A DNA stretch of 64,000 nucleotides from an uncultured Dorea sp. GTDB taxonomy: Bacteria > Bacillota > Clostridia > Lachnospirales > Lachnospiraceae. The position numbers were made by a program, and so were the translations under genes. The stretch spans positions 1-64,000 of the forward strand of contig CAJTQA010000008.1 in the NCBI GenBank assembly GCA_910578455.1, in the 5' to 3' direction. Below the pieces are notes generated by a model, which saw only the letters and a program-made list of their open reading frames with translations, was not told where the DNA came from and searched no databases. Of this stretch, positions 26,122-35,463 are shown in pieces (positions within the stretch are counted from its first letter, which is position 1; each line of letters starts with the position of its first letter).

Positions 26122-29100
26122 TTGAAAAATAAGATTCAGAAATTTTCCAAAGGAGACTTCCGTCAGATTCGGCCAGAAGTGGAGTTTGAGGAGACAAATC
26201 TGGTGCTGATTATCGGCGAAGGGGAAGTTTACCGGGGAGGATTGCAGATTAAGAGCAATAATGACTGCAAAATCAGGGGGCTCATATACCCCTCTTCTTT
26301 TCGTGTGCGCTTTAAAGAACAGGGTTTTGAAGGAAATCCTGCAAGAATAGAGTTTACCTATGACGGGAGAGGCCTGAAACCGGGGCATGTTGAGCAGGGG
26401 AAATTTACGGTTGTGTGCTCGGGGGGCGAGTATGAGCTGGCATTTACTGCGATTATCGAAAAGCCCTACATTATGACTGCCTACGGAAAAGTACAGAGCA
26501 CAGATGATTTCAGAAAGCTTGCGATCAAGGATTACTCGGAGGCAGGCCGTCTTTTCCGCTCCAAATCTTTTTATGAAATTCTGAAGTATGAAAATGAGCG
26601 TATTTTCTACCTTTATGACAATATGCGTAAATGGTCCCTGGGGGAGCAGGCGATGGAAGAATTCCTGGTGGGCATTAAGCAGAAGGAGTGCATATTCCTG
26701 ACGCTCGCCGGCGAGGGGATGCTGTTTGAGGACATCCATGAATCGACAAAGGGAATCATCTCTGTGATGAAAAATACATGGGGCTATATGCCGGTGCAGA
26801 TCAAGGCTGAAGGAAAGTTTTTGAAAGTTCTGAAATCCGAGATCACGACAGAGGATTTTATAGGCAATACATTTGAGGTGGAATATCTGGTGCGCCCGGA
26901 GTTCCTGCACGGAGGGCGTAATTACGGCGTCATCCGTTTTATAACGCCGTATGAGGAGCTGTCTTATGAGGTGGAAGTGCTGCAGAGCGTGGAGTACCAT
27001 GAAAATCATCATGTTCCGGAGCTTTTGTGCGCGCAGACGCTGAAGGAGTATATCAGCTATGTCGCGGGCAGGAAAGAGCTGAAAAGCTGGGTGGACAGCG
27101 CGGAGGAGCGGGTGGCGAATCTTCGGAAGATCGATCCTAACAGCGAGCTGTATCAGCTTCTTCAGGCTCATATCTACATTAAAGGGCGCAAGATGGAAGA
27201 GGCGAAATGGAATCTGGAGAACTTTAACTATAACCGTTTTGCCATAGGAAAAGACCCTATCATCAATTGCTACTATCTGTACCTGACGGCTCTTATCCGC
27301 GGGAAGGGGAGCCATACAGAGCGGGTGCTTGACGAGATAGGAAAGACATATATGCGTTACCAGGACAGCTGGATGCTTTTGCAGATGCTCATCCACTTAG
27401 ACCGCAGATACAGGAATCCATATAAAAAACTGGAGGTATTGGAGCAGCAGTTCGACTTTAACTGCCATCAGGTCATGTTTTACCTGGAGGCGTACCAGTG
27501 CTATCAGGAGAAACCGATCCTTTTGAAAAAACTCGGGAAATTCGAGATACAGGTGTTGGAATTTGCCGCGAAGTATCGGCTGATGACAAAAGAGCTTGCG
27601 CTTTATGTGTCAAATTTTGCCAGCCAGCAGAAGAGTTTTTCGGAACCGCTGTTCCGGATTCTGGTGCGTATCTATGACATGTACGGTGAGAAGATGATCT
27701 TAAATACCATCTGTACGCTGCTGATTAAAGGAAATAAAAACCAGAGGAAATATTTTGTATGGTATCAGCGTTCCGTGGAGGCGGGGTTAAAGATTGCCCA
27801 GCTTTATGAGTACTATATGGAGACTCTTGACGTGGAGTCAGTGAGGGGGGCGCTTCCGAAATCTATATTCCTGTATTTCATGCATGGAAATTCTCTTGAA
27901 TATAAAAAAGCCGCATTTTTATATGCGAATCTCCTGACTTATGAAGTCGGAGGGGAGGACATGTTTTTAAGCTATCGGGAGCAGATGGTCAATTTTACAT
28001 GGGAACAGCTCCTGAAAAGGCATGTGACAGAGCATTTGAGGGTATTATATAAAAGATTCTGCACAAAAGAGGAGATGGACGATGTCCGTATGGCGGCAAT
28101 GAGGGATATCTGTTATGCATACGGGGTGTCCACAAAGGTTACGGGCATGAATTATGTCCTTGTGATTGAAAAGGACGGGAAGGTGCACCAGAGGGTTCCG
28201 TATGAGCATAACGGGGATACGATTATCTGCCTTTACGACAAGGAGTCACGTATCGTATGGGAATCTGTCCTTGGGAGGTACTATACGGACTCGATCCCTT
28301 ATGAGACGAAACGACTGTTCTATGAGCCCAGATTTCTGGAGATGTGCAAGAAATACGCAGAGGGCGAGAGCAAGAGGCAGGAGTTTGAGACTCAGGAAGA
28401 GATGACGCTTGACAATATACTGGACAAAGGAATCAGGGCATTTGACGAGGAGGAGGTATTCCGGTACTGCAGCCATCAGGTGAGGGATGCCAATTACAAA
28501 GAGGATGACCGCCTTACTTTCCTGAGTTTTGAATTATTCCGCCTTGGGCAGTACGACAAGGCAACGCTGACATATCTTGCAAACTGGTACTGCGGCGCCA
28601 CGAAGGACATGAAACGGCTGTGGGCTGCGATAAAGGAATATGAGATTCCGGCATATAAGATCGGCGAGCGCATCATCACCCAGATGGTCTTTTCAGAGCA
28701 TTTGTTTGATGAGGAGAAGATTTTTGAGGATTATTACTTGTCGGATAATGCGTATTTCCGGCTGAAACAGGCATATCTTGCGTATGTGTCCAAGGAGTAC
28801 CTTGTCCGTGGACGTGATGTAAAACGTTGTGTGTTTGACATTATAGCGAACGAATGTGAGCAGGGGGAAGAGCTGTCGGATGTATGCAAGGTTGCTTTGC
28901 TGAAATATTTCTCGCAGTGTAAATATACAGCCGACTATGAGCCGGTGCTTCATCAGGTGCTGCGGGAGATGTGCGAGAAACAAGTTGTATTTCCGTTTTA
29001 TATGAGCTATGAGGAGACTTGGCTGCGGGAACTGCAGCTTTATGATAAGGCGATGCTCTTTTACCAGGCGGAGCCGGGGAGCAGCGTGAAACTGTATTAT

Positions 29101-29412
29101 AAGATGAAACGCGGCGGAAGGGAAGAGCTGGGCTATCGGACGGAAACTTTGCTTCCGGTGTTTGAAAACCTGTATGTCAAGCAGTATGTGCTTTATGAGG
29201 ACGAGCATGTCAGCTATTATTTTCAGGAGACGAAAGGGAAAAAAGTTAAGACGACAGAAAAAGAGATTCTCGGCGGGCAGTGCGGCTCAAAAGTCGGAAA
29301 GTACGGAAGGCTTAACGCCATGATACGGATGTCTCCGAAAGAGAGGGGCAATGTCATGGCAGCTTTCGCAGAGGAAGAAGTGATGGCGGAAAAGATGTTT
29401 AAGAAATACTAG
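26122..29412 (+). CDS. Large DUF5717-family protein of unknown function
   Basis: About 1096 residues. The frame is open from a TTG at 26086, but that is only some 9 bases after the predicted transcription start and lacks a ribosome site; TTG 26122 (after AGGTG) or GTG 26113 are more likely. Residues 20-125 and 230-300 look like two Ig-like beta-sandwich domains; most of the rest is helical repeat (TPR/solenoid-like), and the C-terminal 150 residues are beta-rich and basic. There is no signal peptide. It heads a tight operon with an Hsp70/actin-like protein and a TPR protein, suggesting a scaffold role in one complex. Family name recalled, not searched. Confidence 0.65.
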   Translation: MKNKIQKFSKGDFRQIRPEVEFEETNLVLIIGEGEVYRGGLQIKSNNDCKIRGLIYPSSFRVRFKEQGFEGNPARIEFTYDGRGLKPGHVEQGKFTVVCSGGEYELAFTAIIEKPYIMTAYGKVQSTDDFRKLAIKDYSEAGRLFRSKSFYEILKYENERIFYLYDNMRKWSLGEQAMEEFLVGIKQKECIFLTLAGEGMLFEDIHESTKGIISVMKNTWGYMPVQIKAEGKFLKVLKSEITTEDFIGNTFEVEYLVRPEFLHGGRNYGVIRFITPYEELSYEVEVLQSVEYHENHHVPELLCAQTLKEYISYVAGRKELKSWVDSAEERVANLRKIDPNSELYQLLQAHIYIKGRKMEEAKWNLENFNYNRFAIGKDPIINCYYLYLTALIRGKGSHTERVLDEIGKTYMRYQDSWMLLQMLIHLDRRYRNPYKKLEVLEQQFDFNCHQVMFYLEAYQCYQEKPILLKKLGKFEIQVLEFAAKYRLMTKELALYVSNFASQQKSFSEPLFRILVRIYDMYGEKMILNTICTLLIKGNKNQRKYFVWYQRSVEAGLKIAQLYEYYMETLDVESVRGALPKSIFLYFMHGNSLEYKKAAFLYANLLTYEVGGEDMFLSYREQMVNFTWEQLLKRHVTEHLRVLYKRFCTKEEMDDVRMAAMRDICYAYGVSTKVTGMNYVLVIEKDGKVHQRVPYEHNGDTIICLYDKESRIVWESVLGRYYTDSIPYETKRLFYEPRFLEMCKKYAEGESKRQEFETQEEMTLDNILDKGIRAFDEEEVFRYCSHQVRDANYKEDDRLTFLSFELFRLGQYDKATLTYLANWYCGATKDMKRLWAAIKEYEIPAYKIGERIITQMVFSEHLFDEEKIFEDYYLSDNAYFRLKQAYLAYVSKEYLVRGRDVKRCVFDIIANECEQGEELSDVCKVALLKYFSQCKYTADYEPVLHQVLREMCEKQVVFPFYMSYEETWLRELQLYDKAMLFYQAEPGSSVKLYYKMKRGGREELGYRTETLLPVFENLYVKQYVLYEDEHVSYYFQETKGKKVKTTEKEILGGQCGSKVGKYGRLNAMIRMSPKERGNVMAAFAEEEVMAEKMFKKY

Positions 29413-29423
29413 GAGGAAATGGG

Positions 29424-30710
29424 ATGGATGGAGGAAGTATCCTGGGATATGACCTGAATGAGAAATATTGCCAGATCAGTTTTTATAATGACATCAGGCA
29501 GGAGCCAGAAACTTTGGAAGTATTTCCAGGCAGCTATCAGATTCCTCTTTTGCTTGGCAGGCTGGATGGGAAATGGATTTATGGAGAACAGGCAGAATGC
29601 CTGGAGGTAGCAGATGAAGAGTCGCTTGTGAAGAATCTGTTCGAGTCTGCGTCGAAGCGCAGGAAAGTGAAAGTGGCAGGAAAGGTTTATGATGCCGTAT
29701 GGCTGCTCTCGAAGTTTATCCAGCTTACCCTGGATCGTTTTGAAAATATAAAATACCTGACTTTTTCGACCCCCCATATCAATGTCGATATGGCAAAGAT
29801 GCTGAAAAGCATCGGCAGGCATCTTGGAGTTTCGGGTGAAAGGATATATGTCCAGGATTATAAGGAGAGTTTCTGCCAGTATATGTTTTATCAGCCGAAG
29901 GAGCTGTGGCAGTATGAGTCGGCTCTGATTTTCTGCAATGCAAAGAAGATAAAAGCGTATATGCTTAGAAAGCTTAATGTGATGAATAACCGTGAAAAGG
30001 ATACGTTTGTGACGGTAGATGAGGTGGCCAACGTATACTTTAAGGAGCTTGAGATGATCCGGCTGCTTGGGGAAGACGAGGAGAGCGCGAAGAGCGCGGA
30101 CGAGCGGTTTAAGAATTTTATTCAGAGCGTGTTTGAGAAAAAGGTGATTTCATCTGTCTATCTTACGGGAGAAGGCTTTGAAAATAACTGGTACCCCAAT
30201 TCGCTGAAGGTGCTCTGTAACGGAAGGAGAGCATTTGTGGGGAACAATCTCCACAGCAAGGGGGCTTGCTACACTTCCTTCCGGATGAGCAGGGATGGCG
30301 GCGACGGCCCGATATATCTTGACGAGGCAAAGCTTCTCAAACAGATTTCCCTCCGGATGCGTACAAGAGGAAAAGAAGGGTGGTATCCGATCGTATCCTG
30401 GGGAACCCGGTGGTACGAGGCGGACGGAGAATGGGAAGTGCTGCTTGAGGATACAGGAGATCTTGAAATCCATATAGAATCCCTTACGGGAGAGGAGCTG
30501 CAGGTAGAGACTGTCTCCCTGGAAGGGCTTCCGGAAAGGACGGATTATTCGCTCCGCCTTAGGATAGAAGTCATGTTCCTGGGGGAAAGGGTTTGCAGGA
30601 TGACGTTCCGGGATATTGGTTTTGGAGATTTTTTCCCGGCCAGCGATTTTTGCGTTACAAAGGACATACGGTTAGGAGGAATCAATGGGCAGTTTAATTC
30701 TATGTCATGA
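29424..30710 (+). CDS. DUF5716-family protein with Hsp70/actin-like pattern
   Basis: 428 residues after AGGAGG. The first 280 residues follow the Hsp70 ATPase layout: a phosphate-1-like SILGYDLNEKYCQISFY, then LDGKWIYGEQA (compare the DnaK 'DGERLVGQPA' segment), IKYLTFSTPHINVDMAKML (compare 'VITVPAYFNDAQ'), and the late SSVYLTGEGF with GRRAFVGNNLHSKGACY in the adenosine-motif position. The usual glycine-rich loops are degraded (LNEK for LGTT), so ATP hydrolysis may be lost. The C-terminal part is beta-rich, like a substrate domain. Overlaps the next gene by 26 bases. Confidence 0.65.
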   Translation: MDGGSILGYDLNEKYCQISFYNDIRQEPETLEVFPGSYQIPLLLGRLDGKWIYGEQAECLEVADEESLVKNLFESASKRRKVKVAGKVYDAVWLLSKFIQLTLDRFENIKYLTFSTPHINVDMAKMLKSIGRHLGVSGERIYVQDYKESFCQYMFYQPKELWQYESALIFCNAKKIKAYMLRKLNVMNNREKDTFVTVDEVANVYFKELEMIRLLGEDEESAKSADERFKNFIQSVFEKKVISSVYLTGEGFENNWYPNSLKVLCNGRRAFVGNNLHSKGACYTSFRMSRDGGDGPIYLDEAKLLKQISLRMRTRGKEGWYPIVSWGTRWYEADGEWEVLLEDTGDLEIHIESLTGEELQVETVSLEGLPERTDYSLRLRIEVMFLGERVCRMTFRDIGFGDFFPASDFCVTKDIRLGGINGQFNSMS

Positions 30711-31461
30711 TAAACGGGCAAAGCAGCCCTATGAAATCGGACGTGTTCATCTTCGGATCTATACGATAGAAGAATTGTGCTATTATGTGTGCAATAATCT
30801 TTACCTGATCGACCATACCATTATGAATCGCCAGCTGTGCGAGTGGATTGCGACGGAGCTTGGCCTTGGCAAACTTGCGGACAAGCTCAGGGATGAGCTT
30901 GCCAGGAGCTGCTCGGAGGAACAGTTTGTGCTTACGCTTTTGGGCGGTTCCTACATTTATGCACAGTCTGAGATTAATAAGATTCAGGGTATTTTGGAAA
31001 ACCTGCAAAATCAGAGGGAAGTTGAGAAGATTAAGTTTAAGGGAGATACGCTGCTGGAAAGCGGGGAGTATTCTGCGGCTGTCCTGGTTTACCAGTCTCT
31101 CGTGAACGCTCCTCAGAGAGACGAATCGGCTGGGAAAGCTTTTTACGGACGCGTGTACGGCTGCCTTGGAAGCGCTTACGGAAGGTTGTTTTTGTATGAA
31201 GAGGCGGCGAATGCTTATAAAGAAGGATATTATCTCTGTGAGGAACCAGATATGCTTAAGGCGTATCTGTATTGCTGTTACCAGGCATACTCCCGGACGG
31301 AATACACAAAGATGCTGTCGGGGAATCCGCTGTTTCTCAGCATGGGTTCCGTGCTGAAGGAGGAGCTGAAGGAGACGCACGCACAGATGGACAGGGACAT
31401 TCCGGATGAGATGCTGGAAGAATGGAAGAATGAATATCGAAAGGAAGGGGAATCATTATGA
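30685..31461 (+). CDS. TPR-containing protein of unknown function
   Basis: 258 residues. The ATG follows GGAGGAATCA. The N-terminal 100 residues are helical without a known motif (YEIGRVHLRIYTIEELCYYV is typical of DUF5716-linked proteins in my recollection). Residues 120-205 form about two TPR units (KGDTLLESGEYSAAVLVYQS, AYGRLFLYEEAANAYKEG). The stop overlaps purB as ATGA, and the start overlaps DUF5716, so the four genes are translationally coupled. A co-chaperone or adaptor to the Hsp70-like neighbour is plausible but inferred. Confidence 0.6.
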   Translation: MGSLILCHDKRAKQPYEIGRVHLRIYTIEELCYYVCNNLYLIDHTIMNRQLCEWIATELGLGKLADKLRDELARSCSEEQFVLTLLGGSYIYAQSEINKIQGILENLQNQREVEKIKFKGDTLLESGEYSAAVLVYQSLVNAPQRDESAGKAFYGRVYGCLGSAYGRLFLYEEAANAYKEGYYLCEEPDMLKAYLYCCYQAYSRTEYTKMLSGNPLFLSMGSVLKEELKETHAQMDRDIPDEMLEEWKNEYRKEGESL

Positions 31462-32891
31462 CAACAGACAGATATCAAAGCCCGCTCTCAGAGCGTTATG
31501 CGAGTAAGGAGATGCAGTATATTTTTTCTCCGGACAAAAAGTTCCGGACATGGAGAAAACTGTGGATTGCGCTTGCTCAGACAGAGAAGGAATTAGGGCT
31601 TCCTATTACGGACGAGCAGATTGACGAGCTTAAAGCCCATGCAGAAGACATCAATTATGAGGTTGCGAAAGAGAGGGAAAAACAGGTGCGTCATGACGTG
31701 ATGTCCCATGTGTACGCATACGGGCAGCAGTGCCCGAAGGCAAAGGGCATCATCCATCTGGGGGCGACATCCTGCTACGTGGGCGATAATACGGATGTGA
31801 TCTTGATGGCGGAGGCGCTGGAGCTTGTGAGGAAAAAGCTTGTGAATGTCATTGCTGAGCTGGCGGAGTTTGCCGATGAATATAAGGAACTTCCAACCCT
31901 TGCCTTTACGCACTTCCAGCCGGCGCAGCCTACTACCGTGGGAAAGAGGGCGACGCTGTGGCTGCAGGAATTTGAGATGGATCTGGAAGATCTTGAGTAT
32001 GTGAAGAAGAGCTTAAAGCTTCTCGGCTCCAAAGGAACAACCGGAACGCAGGCAAGCTTCCAGGAGCTCTTTGACGGAAATCAGGAGATTATTGATAAGA
32101 TTGACCCGATGATAGCGGAGAAGATGGGCTTTGAGGCGTGTTATCCTGTGTCGGGGCAGACTTATTCCCGCAAGGTAGACACGAGGGTATTGAATGTGCT
32201 TGCCGGGATTGCCGCGAGCGCCCACAAGATGTCCAATGACATCCGTCTTTTGCAGCATCTGAAAGAGGTGGAGGAGCCTTTTGAAAAATCTCAGATTGGA
32301 TCTTCGGCTATGGCTTATAAGAGAAATCCTATGAGGAGCGAGAGGATCGCATCGCTGTCGCGGTATGTGATGATTGACGCGCTTAATCCGGCGATTACGT
32401 CCGCGACCCAGTGGTTTGAGCGGACTCTTGACGATTCCGCCAATAAGAGACTGAGCGTGCCGGAAGGGTTCCTTGCCATAGACGGCATCCTTGACCTGTG
32501 CCTAAACGTTGTGGACGGACTGGTGGTTTACCCGAAAGTGATTGAAAAACGGCTGATGAGCGAGCTTCCGTTTATGGCGACTGAGAATATTATGATGGAC
32601 GCTGTGAAAGCCGGAGGAGACAGGCAGGAGCTGCATGAGAAGATACGCACACTTTCCATGGAGGCGGGGCGTAATGTGAAAGAGAGAGGACTTGACAACA
32701 ATCTTCTGGAACTTATCGCGTCAGACCCGGCCTTCGGCCTTACGCTTGAAGAGCTTAAGGACACAATGGAGCCGTCAAAATATACGGGACGCGCGTCTGT
32801 CCAGGTGGAAATCTATCTTTCCGAAGTTATCCGTCCGCTCCTTGCCAGGAATAAGGATGTGCTGGGTGTGAAAGCAGAGATTAATGTGTAG
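31458..32891 (+). CDS. purB: Adenylosuccinate lyase
   Basis: Catalyses two purine steps: SAICAR to AICAR plus fumarate, and adenylosuccinate to AMP plus fumarate. 477 residues of the fumarase/aspartase superfamily with the signature GSSAMAYKRNPMRSERI near residue 283, HLGATSCYVGDNTD near residue 97, and THFQPAQPTTVGKR near residue 152. Last gene of the DUF5717-DUF5716-TPR operon and followed by a terminator. The fumarate it releases could feed the reductase encoded later in the window, though no link is shown. Confidence 0.96.
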   Translation: MTTDRYQSPLSERYASKEMQYIFSPDKKFRTWRKLWIALAQTEKELGLPITDEQIDELKAHAEDINYEVAKEREKQVRHDVMSHVYAYGQQCPKAKGIIHLGATSCYVGDNTDVILMAEALELVRKKLVNVIAELAEFADEYKELPTLAFTHFQPAQPTTVGKRATLWLQEFEMDLEDLEYVKKSLKLLGSKGTTGTQASFQELFDGNQEIIDKIDPMIAEKMGFEACYPVSGQTYSRKVDTRVLNVLAGIAASAHKMSNDIRLLQHLKEVEEPFEKSQIGSSAMAYKRNPMRSERIASLSRYVMIDALNPAITSATQWFERTLDDSANKRLSVPEGFLAIDGILDLCLNVVDGLVVYPKVIEKRLMSELPFMATENIMMDAVKAGGDRQELHEKIRTLSMEAGRNVKERGLDNNLLELIASDPAFGLTLEELKDTMEPSKYTGRASVQVEIYLSEVIRPLLARNKDVLGVKAEINV

Positions 32892-32980
32892 GTGTATGCG
32901 GCGAAAGTTTGACAAAAAATTGGCAAAATGCCGAAAATGAAAAAAACAGTAAATAAAAAATAAATTGCAAGGATAAAGAA

Positions 32981-33016
32981 ACAGCGGGAAATATAGGTTT
33001 TCCCGCTGTTTTTATT
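32981..33016 (+). terminator. Intrinsic terminator after purB
   Basis: ACAGCGGGAA (32981-32990) pairs perfectly with TTCCCGCTGT (33000-33009), followed by TTTTTATT. Confidence 0.88.
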
Positions 33017-33087
33017 ATTGAAAAAAGTATTGACAAATTTATCCATTGGAAAAATTGACGAAAATTATTCTGCAAAATGCAAAAAAG

Positions 33088-33116
33088 TTGAAATAAAATC
33101 TTCATAATGTTAAGAT
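33088..33116 (+). promoter_or_regulatory. Predicted promoter of the AGCS symporter gene
   Basis: TTGAAA at 33088-33093, a 17-base spacer and TAAGAT at 33111-33116; the leader to the ATG at 33176 is about 55 bases with an AGGGGG-type ribosome site. Confidence 0.6.
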
Positions 33117-33175
33117 GGTATCTATAAAACGATTAAATTATTAAAGATATCTATAGGAAAAGGGGGAATTATAAT

Positions 33176-34534
33176 ATGGAAACATTAAATAATATCGTTT
33201 TAACTATCCAGCACTATCTGGCAGATTATATCCTGATCGTTGCCCTCCTTGGAGGCGGCATCTGGTTTTCTGTGAAACTTGGTTTTATTCAGATCAGAGG
33301 TTTTGGCGAGGGTATGAGAAGAACTTTCGGCGGCCTGTTCTCCAAAAAAGGAGCGGCAGGAGCGGATGGAATGTCATCTTTCCAGGCGCTTGCCACAGCT
33401 ATCGCAGCTCAGGTAGGTACAGGTAACATTGCCGGTGCGGCTACAGCTATCGCGATCGGCGGGCCGGGAGCTATCTTCTGGATGTGGATCGCAGCGTTTT
33501 TAGGAATGGCGACCATCTTCGGCGAGGCAGTTATGGCTCAGAAGTATAAGCAGATGGGCGAGGACGGAGAGATTACCGGAGGACCGGTATATTATATCCG
33601 CGCGGCATTTACAGGAACCTTTGGAAAAGTCCTGGCAGGGCTTTTTGCAGTTCTTCTGATTTTCGCATTAGGTTTCATGGGTAATGCGGTTCAGGCGAAC
33701 TCTATCGCAGCAGCGTTCAACACCGCGTTTGGTGTTCCGCAGATTGCTATGGGCGCTATCCTTGCAGTTCTGGCGCTGTTCGTATTCATGGGCGGCATGC
33801 AGCGTATCGCAAAGGTTACAGAGACCATCGTTCCGGTTATGGCAGCTTTATACATCATTGGCGCGCTTATCGTTATCTTCTATAATTTTAAGGAGATACC
33901 GTATGCGTTCTATTCTATCGTAGTCGGCGCGTTTGCTCCTTCTTCAATCGTCGGCGGCGCTGCTGGTGCTACCATTAAGCTTGCATTGACAAAGGGTGTT
34001 GCAAGAGGTCTGTTCTCTAATGAGGCTGGTATGGGTTCTACACCTCACGCACATGCAGTTGCAAAGGTTGACCATCCGGTAGAGCAGGGCTTTGTTGCTA
34101 TGATCGGTGTATTTATTGATACATTTGTTATCCTGAACCTGACCGCGCTTGTTATCATCACGACCGGATCAATCCCAAGCGGCAAGACCGGCGCGGAATT
34201 GAGCCAGTATGCATTCTCTACGCTTTACGGCAAGGGCGGCGACATCTTTATCGCGATCTGTATGTTCTTCTTCGCGTTCAGTACAATTCTTGGCTGGTAT
34301 TTCTTCGGCCAGGCGAATGTGAAGTATCTGTTCGGCGCGAAAGCAGTCAAGGTTTATTCCGTCCTGGTTGCTGTGTGCGTTCTGCTTGGCTCTCTGGCGC
34401 AGGTAGACCTTGTATGGAACATGGCAGACTGCTTTAACTCCATGATGGTTATCCCGAATATCATCGCGCTGTTTGCTCTTAGCGGCACGATTAAAAAAGT
34501 GCACGACGAGTATTATGAGAGGCATAAAAAATAA
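33176..34534 (+). CDS. AGCS-family sodium:alanine/glycine symporter
   Basis: Imports a small neutral amino acid with sodium. 452 residues with about ten hydrophobic segments. Family motifs include the N-terminal FIQIRGFGEGMRRTFGG, SSFQALATAIAAQVGTGNIAG, GGPGAIFWMW and GLFSNEAGMGSTPHAHA. It lies directly upstream of the riboswitch-controlled glycine reductase operon, so glycine is the likely substrate; family members transport alanine or glycine and cannot be told apart by sequence alone. No strong terminator separates it from the riboswitch promoter. Confidence 0.92.
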   Translation: METLNNIVLTIQHYLADYILIVALLGGGIWFSVKLGFIQIRGFGEGMRRTFGGLFSKKGAAGADGMSSFQALATAIAAQVGTGNIAGAATAIAIGGPGAIFWMWIAAFLGMATIFGEAVMAQKYKQMGEDGEITGGPVYYIRAAFTGTFGKVLAGLFAVLLIFALGFMGNAVQANSIAAAFNTAFGVPQIAMGAILAVLALFVFMGGMQRIAKVTETIVPVMAALYIIGALIVIFYNFKEIPYAFYSIVVGAFAPSSIVGGAAGATIKLALTKGVARGLFSNEAGMGSTPHAHAVAKVDHPVEQGFVAMIGVFIDTFVILNLTALVIITTGSIPSGKTGAELSQYAFSTLYGKGGDIFIAICMFFFAFSTILGWYFFGQANVKYLFGAKAVKVYSVLVAVCVLLGSLAQVDLVWNMADCFNSMMVIPNIIALFALSGTIKKVHDEYYERHKK

Positions 34535-34616
34535 AAGCCTGACAGGTGAATATATACAAAAAAATATACATATTTTTGTGCAGGATGACCAAATAATGAG
34601 ATAACAAAATAAGTTG

Positions 34617-34645
34617 TTGAAAAACAATTTACAATGGGTTATTAT
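34617..34645 (+). promoter_or_regulatory. Promoter of the glycine riboswitch / grd operon
   Basis: TTGAAA at 34617-34622, a 17-base spacer and TATTAT at 34640-34645, about 60 bases upstream of the riboswitch. Confidence 0.7.
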
Positions 34646-34705
34646 AGAAACAGGCAATAGAACTAATCAGAGTTGTCTATAGAGTATAACCAAATAGTGG
34701 GTTGA

Positions 34706-34810
34706 TGTTTTCTGAGAGAGACCCGGGAAACCGGGCGCCGAAGAGGCAAGCTTTTATGTGTTGGTGGCACATTGAAAGGTGAAACTTTCAGGCAAAAGGA
34801 CCGGAAAACG
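34706..34810 (+). ncRNA. Glycine riboswitch (single aptamer)
   Basis: The conserved core is visible: TGAGAGAGACCCGGGAAACC, GCGCCGAAGAGGCAAGC, a variable arm, and AAACTTTCAGGCAAAAGGAC, closed by a P1 of TTTTCTG with CCGGAAAA. Only one aptamer is seen; no second core occurs before grdX. It is followed by a terminator and then the glycine reductase operon, so it probably turns on transcription when glycine is abundant. Confidence 0.92.
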
Positions 34811-34878
34811 TACCACATTCTGAATCTTGTGCTGTATGATAAGTGTTTAGCTAACTGATTATCGGGGCAAAAGACAGG

Positions 34879-34924
34879 AAGGGCGGTTTAGGGCACGGGA
34901 AGTGTTTTAAAGCGTCCTTTTTTA
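34879..34924 (+). terminator. Riboswitch expression-platform terminator
   Basis: AAGGGCG (34879-34885) pairs with CGTCCTT (about 34913-34919), with further inner pairing TTTA/TAAA and GCAC/GTGT, followed by TTTTTT. It lies between the aptamer and the grdX ATG, the expected place for glycine-controlled attenuation. Confidence 0.7.
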
Positions 34925-34959
34925 CACTCATCCAATGCCGGAAAGGAGGAGCACATAAT

Positions 34960-35349
34960 ATGAACAGGGGAAAATATATTATCGTGACGAATAATCCGCT
35001 GGTTTTGGAAAAGCATGGGGACACGCATAAGGTAATATACCGGGAAGTCTCCTATGAAGATGTTTTGAGAGAGGTAAGAGACAGAATTCACGAAGGACAC
35101 TCGATGCTGACGCATCCACTGTCGGGAAGCGTCAAGCCAAATGAAACACCGTATAAATCAATTATGATTTCAGCAGAGAGGAGGGCGATAGACGGGGAGT
35201 CGGTCGCATTGATCGAGAGTGCCATACATGCCTGCGGGAAGTTTGAATTTAAGTCAGACCGTTATAAACCCGAGGTGTATAAGGACTTTCAGATTATCGA
35301 CTGCACCCTGATAGAAAGCGGGATGGCATCGGCGGATGCCCTGCGCTAG
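34960..35349 (+). CDS. grdX: GrdX family protein
   Basis: A small conserved protein of 129 residues encoded at the head of glycine reductase operons; its exact role is not established. The start MNRGKYIIVTNNPLVLEKHG and the segment MLTHPLSGSVKPNETPYKSI are characteristic. The ATG follows GGAAAGGAGG. It lies downstream of the riboswitch terminator and 114 bases before grdE. Its presence supports assigning the whole locus to glycine rather than sarcosine or betaine reductase. Confidence 0.88.
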   Translation: MNRGKYIIVTNNPLVLEKHGDTHKVIYREVSYEDVLREVRDRIHEGHSMLTHPLSGSVKPNETPYKSIMISAERRAIDGESVALIESAIHACGKFEFKSDRYKPEVYKDFQIIDCTLIESGMASADALR

Positions 35350-35463
35350 GCTGCGGAACAGCACACCCGTCAGGCCGGCGCGGAAGGGAAGTCGTGAGAG
35401 AGGTTATAAAACATTGCAGTTTTTAACAATAATATCTATAAAATTAAAGGAGGGAAACTAAAA

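Noticed and set aside
34810..34878. Second glycine aptamer
   Set aside because: No repeat of the GCCGAAG...GGCAA and CAGGCAAAAGGAC cores.
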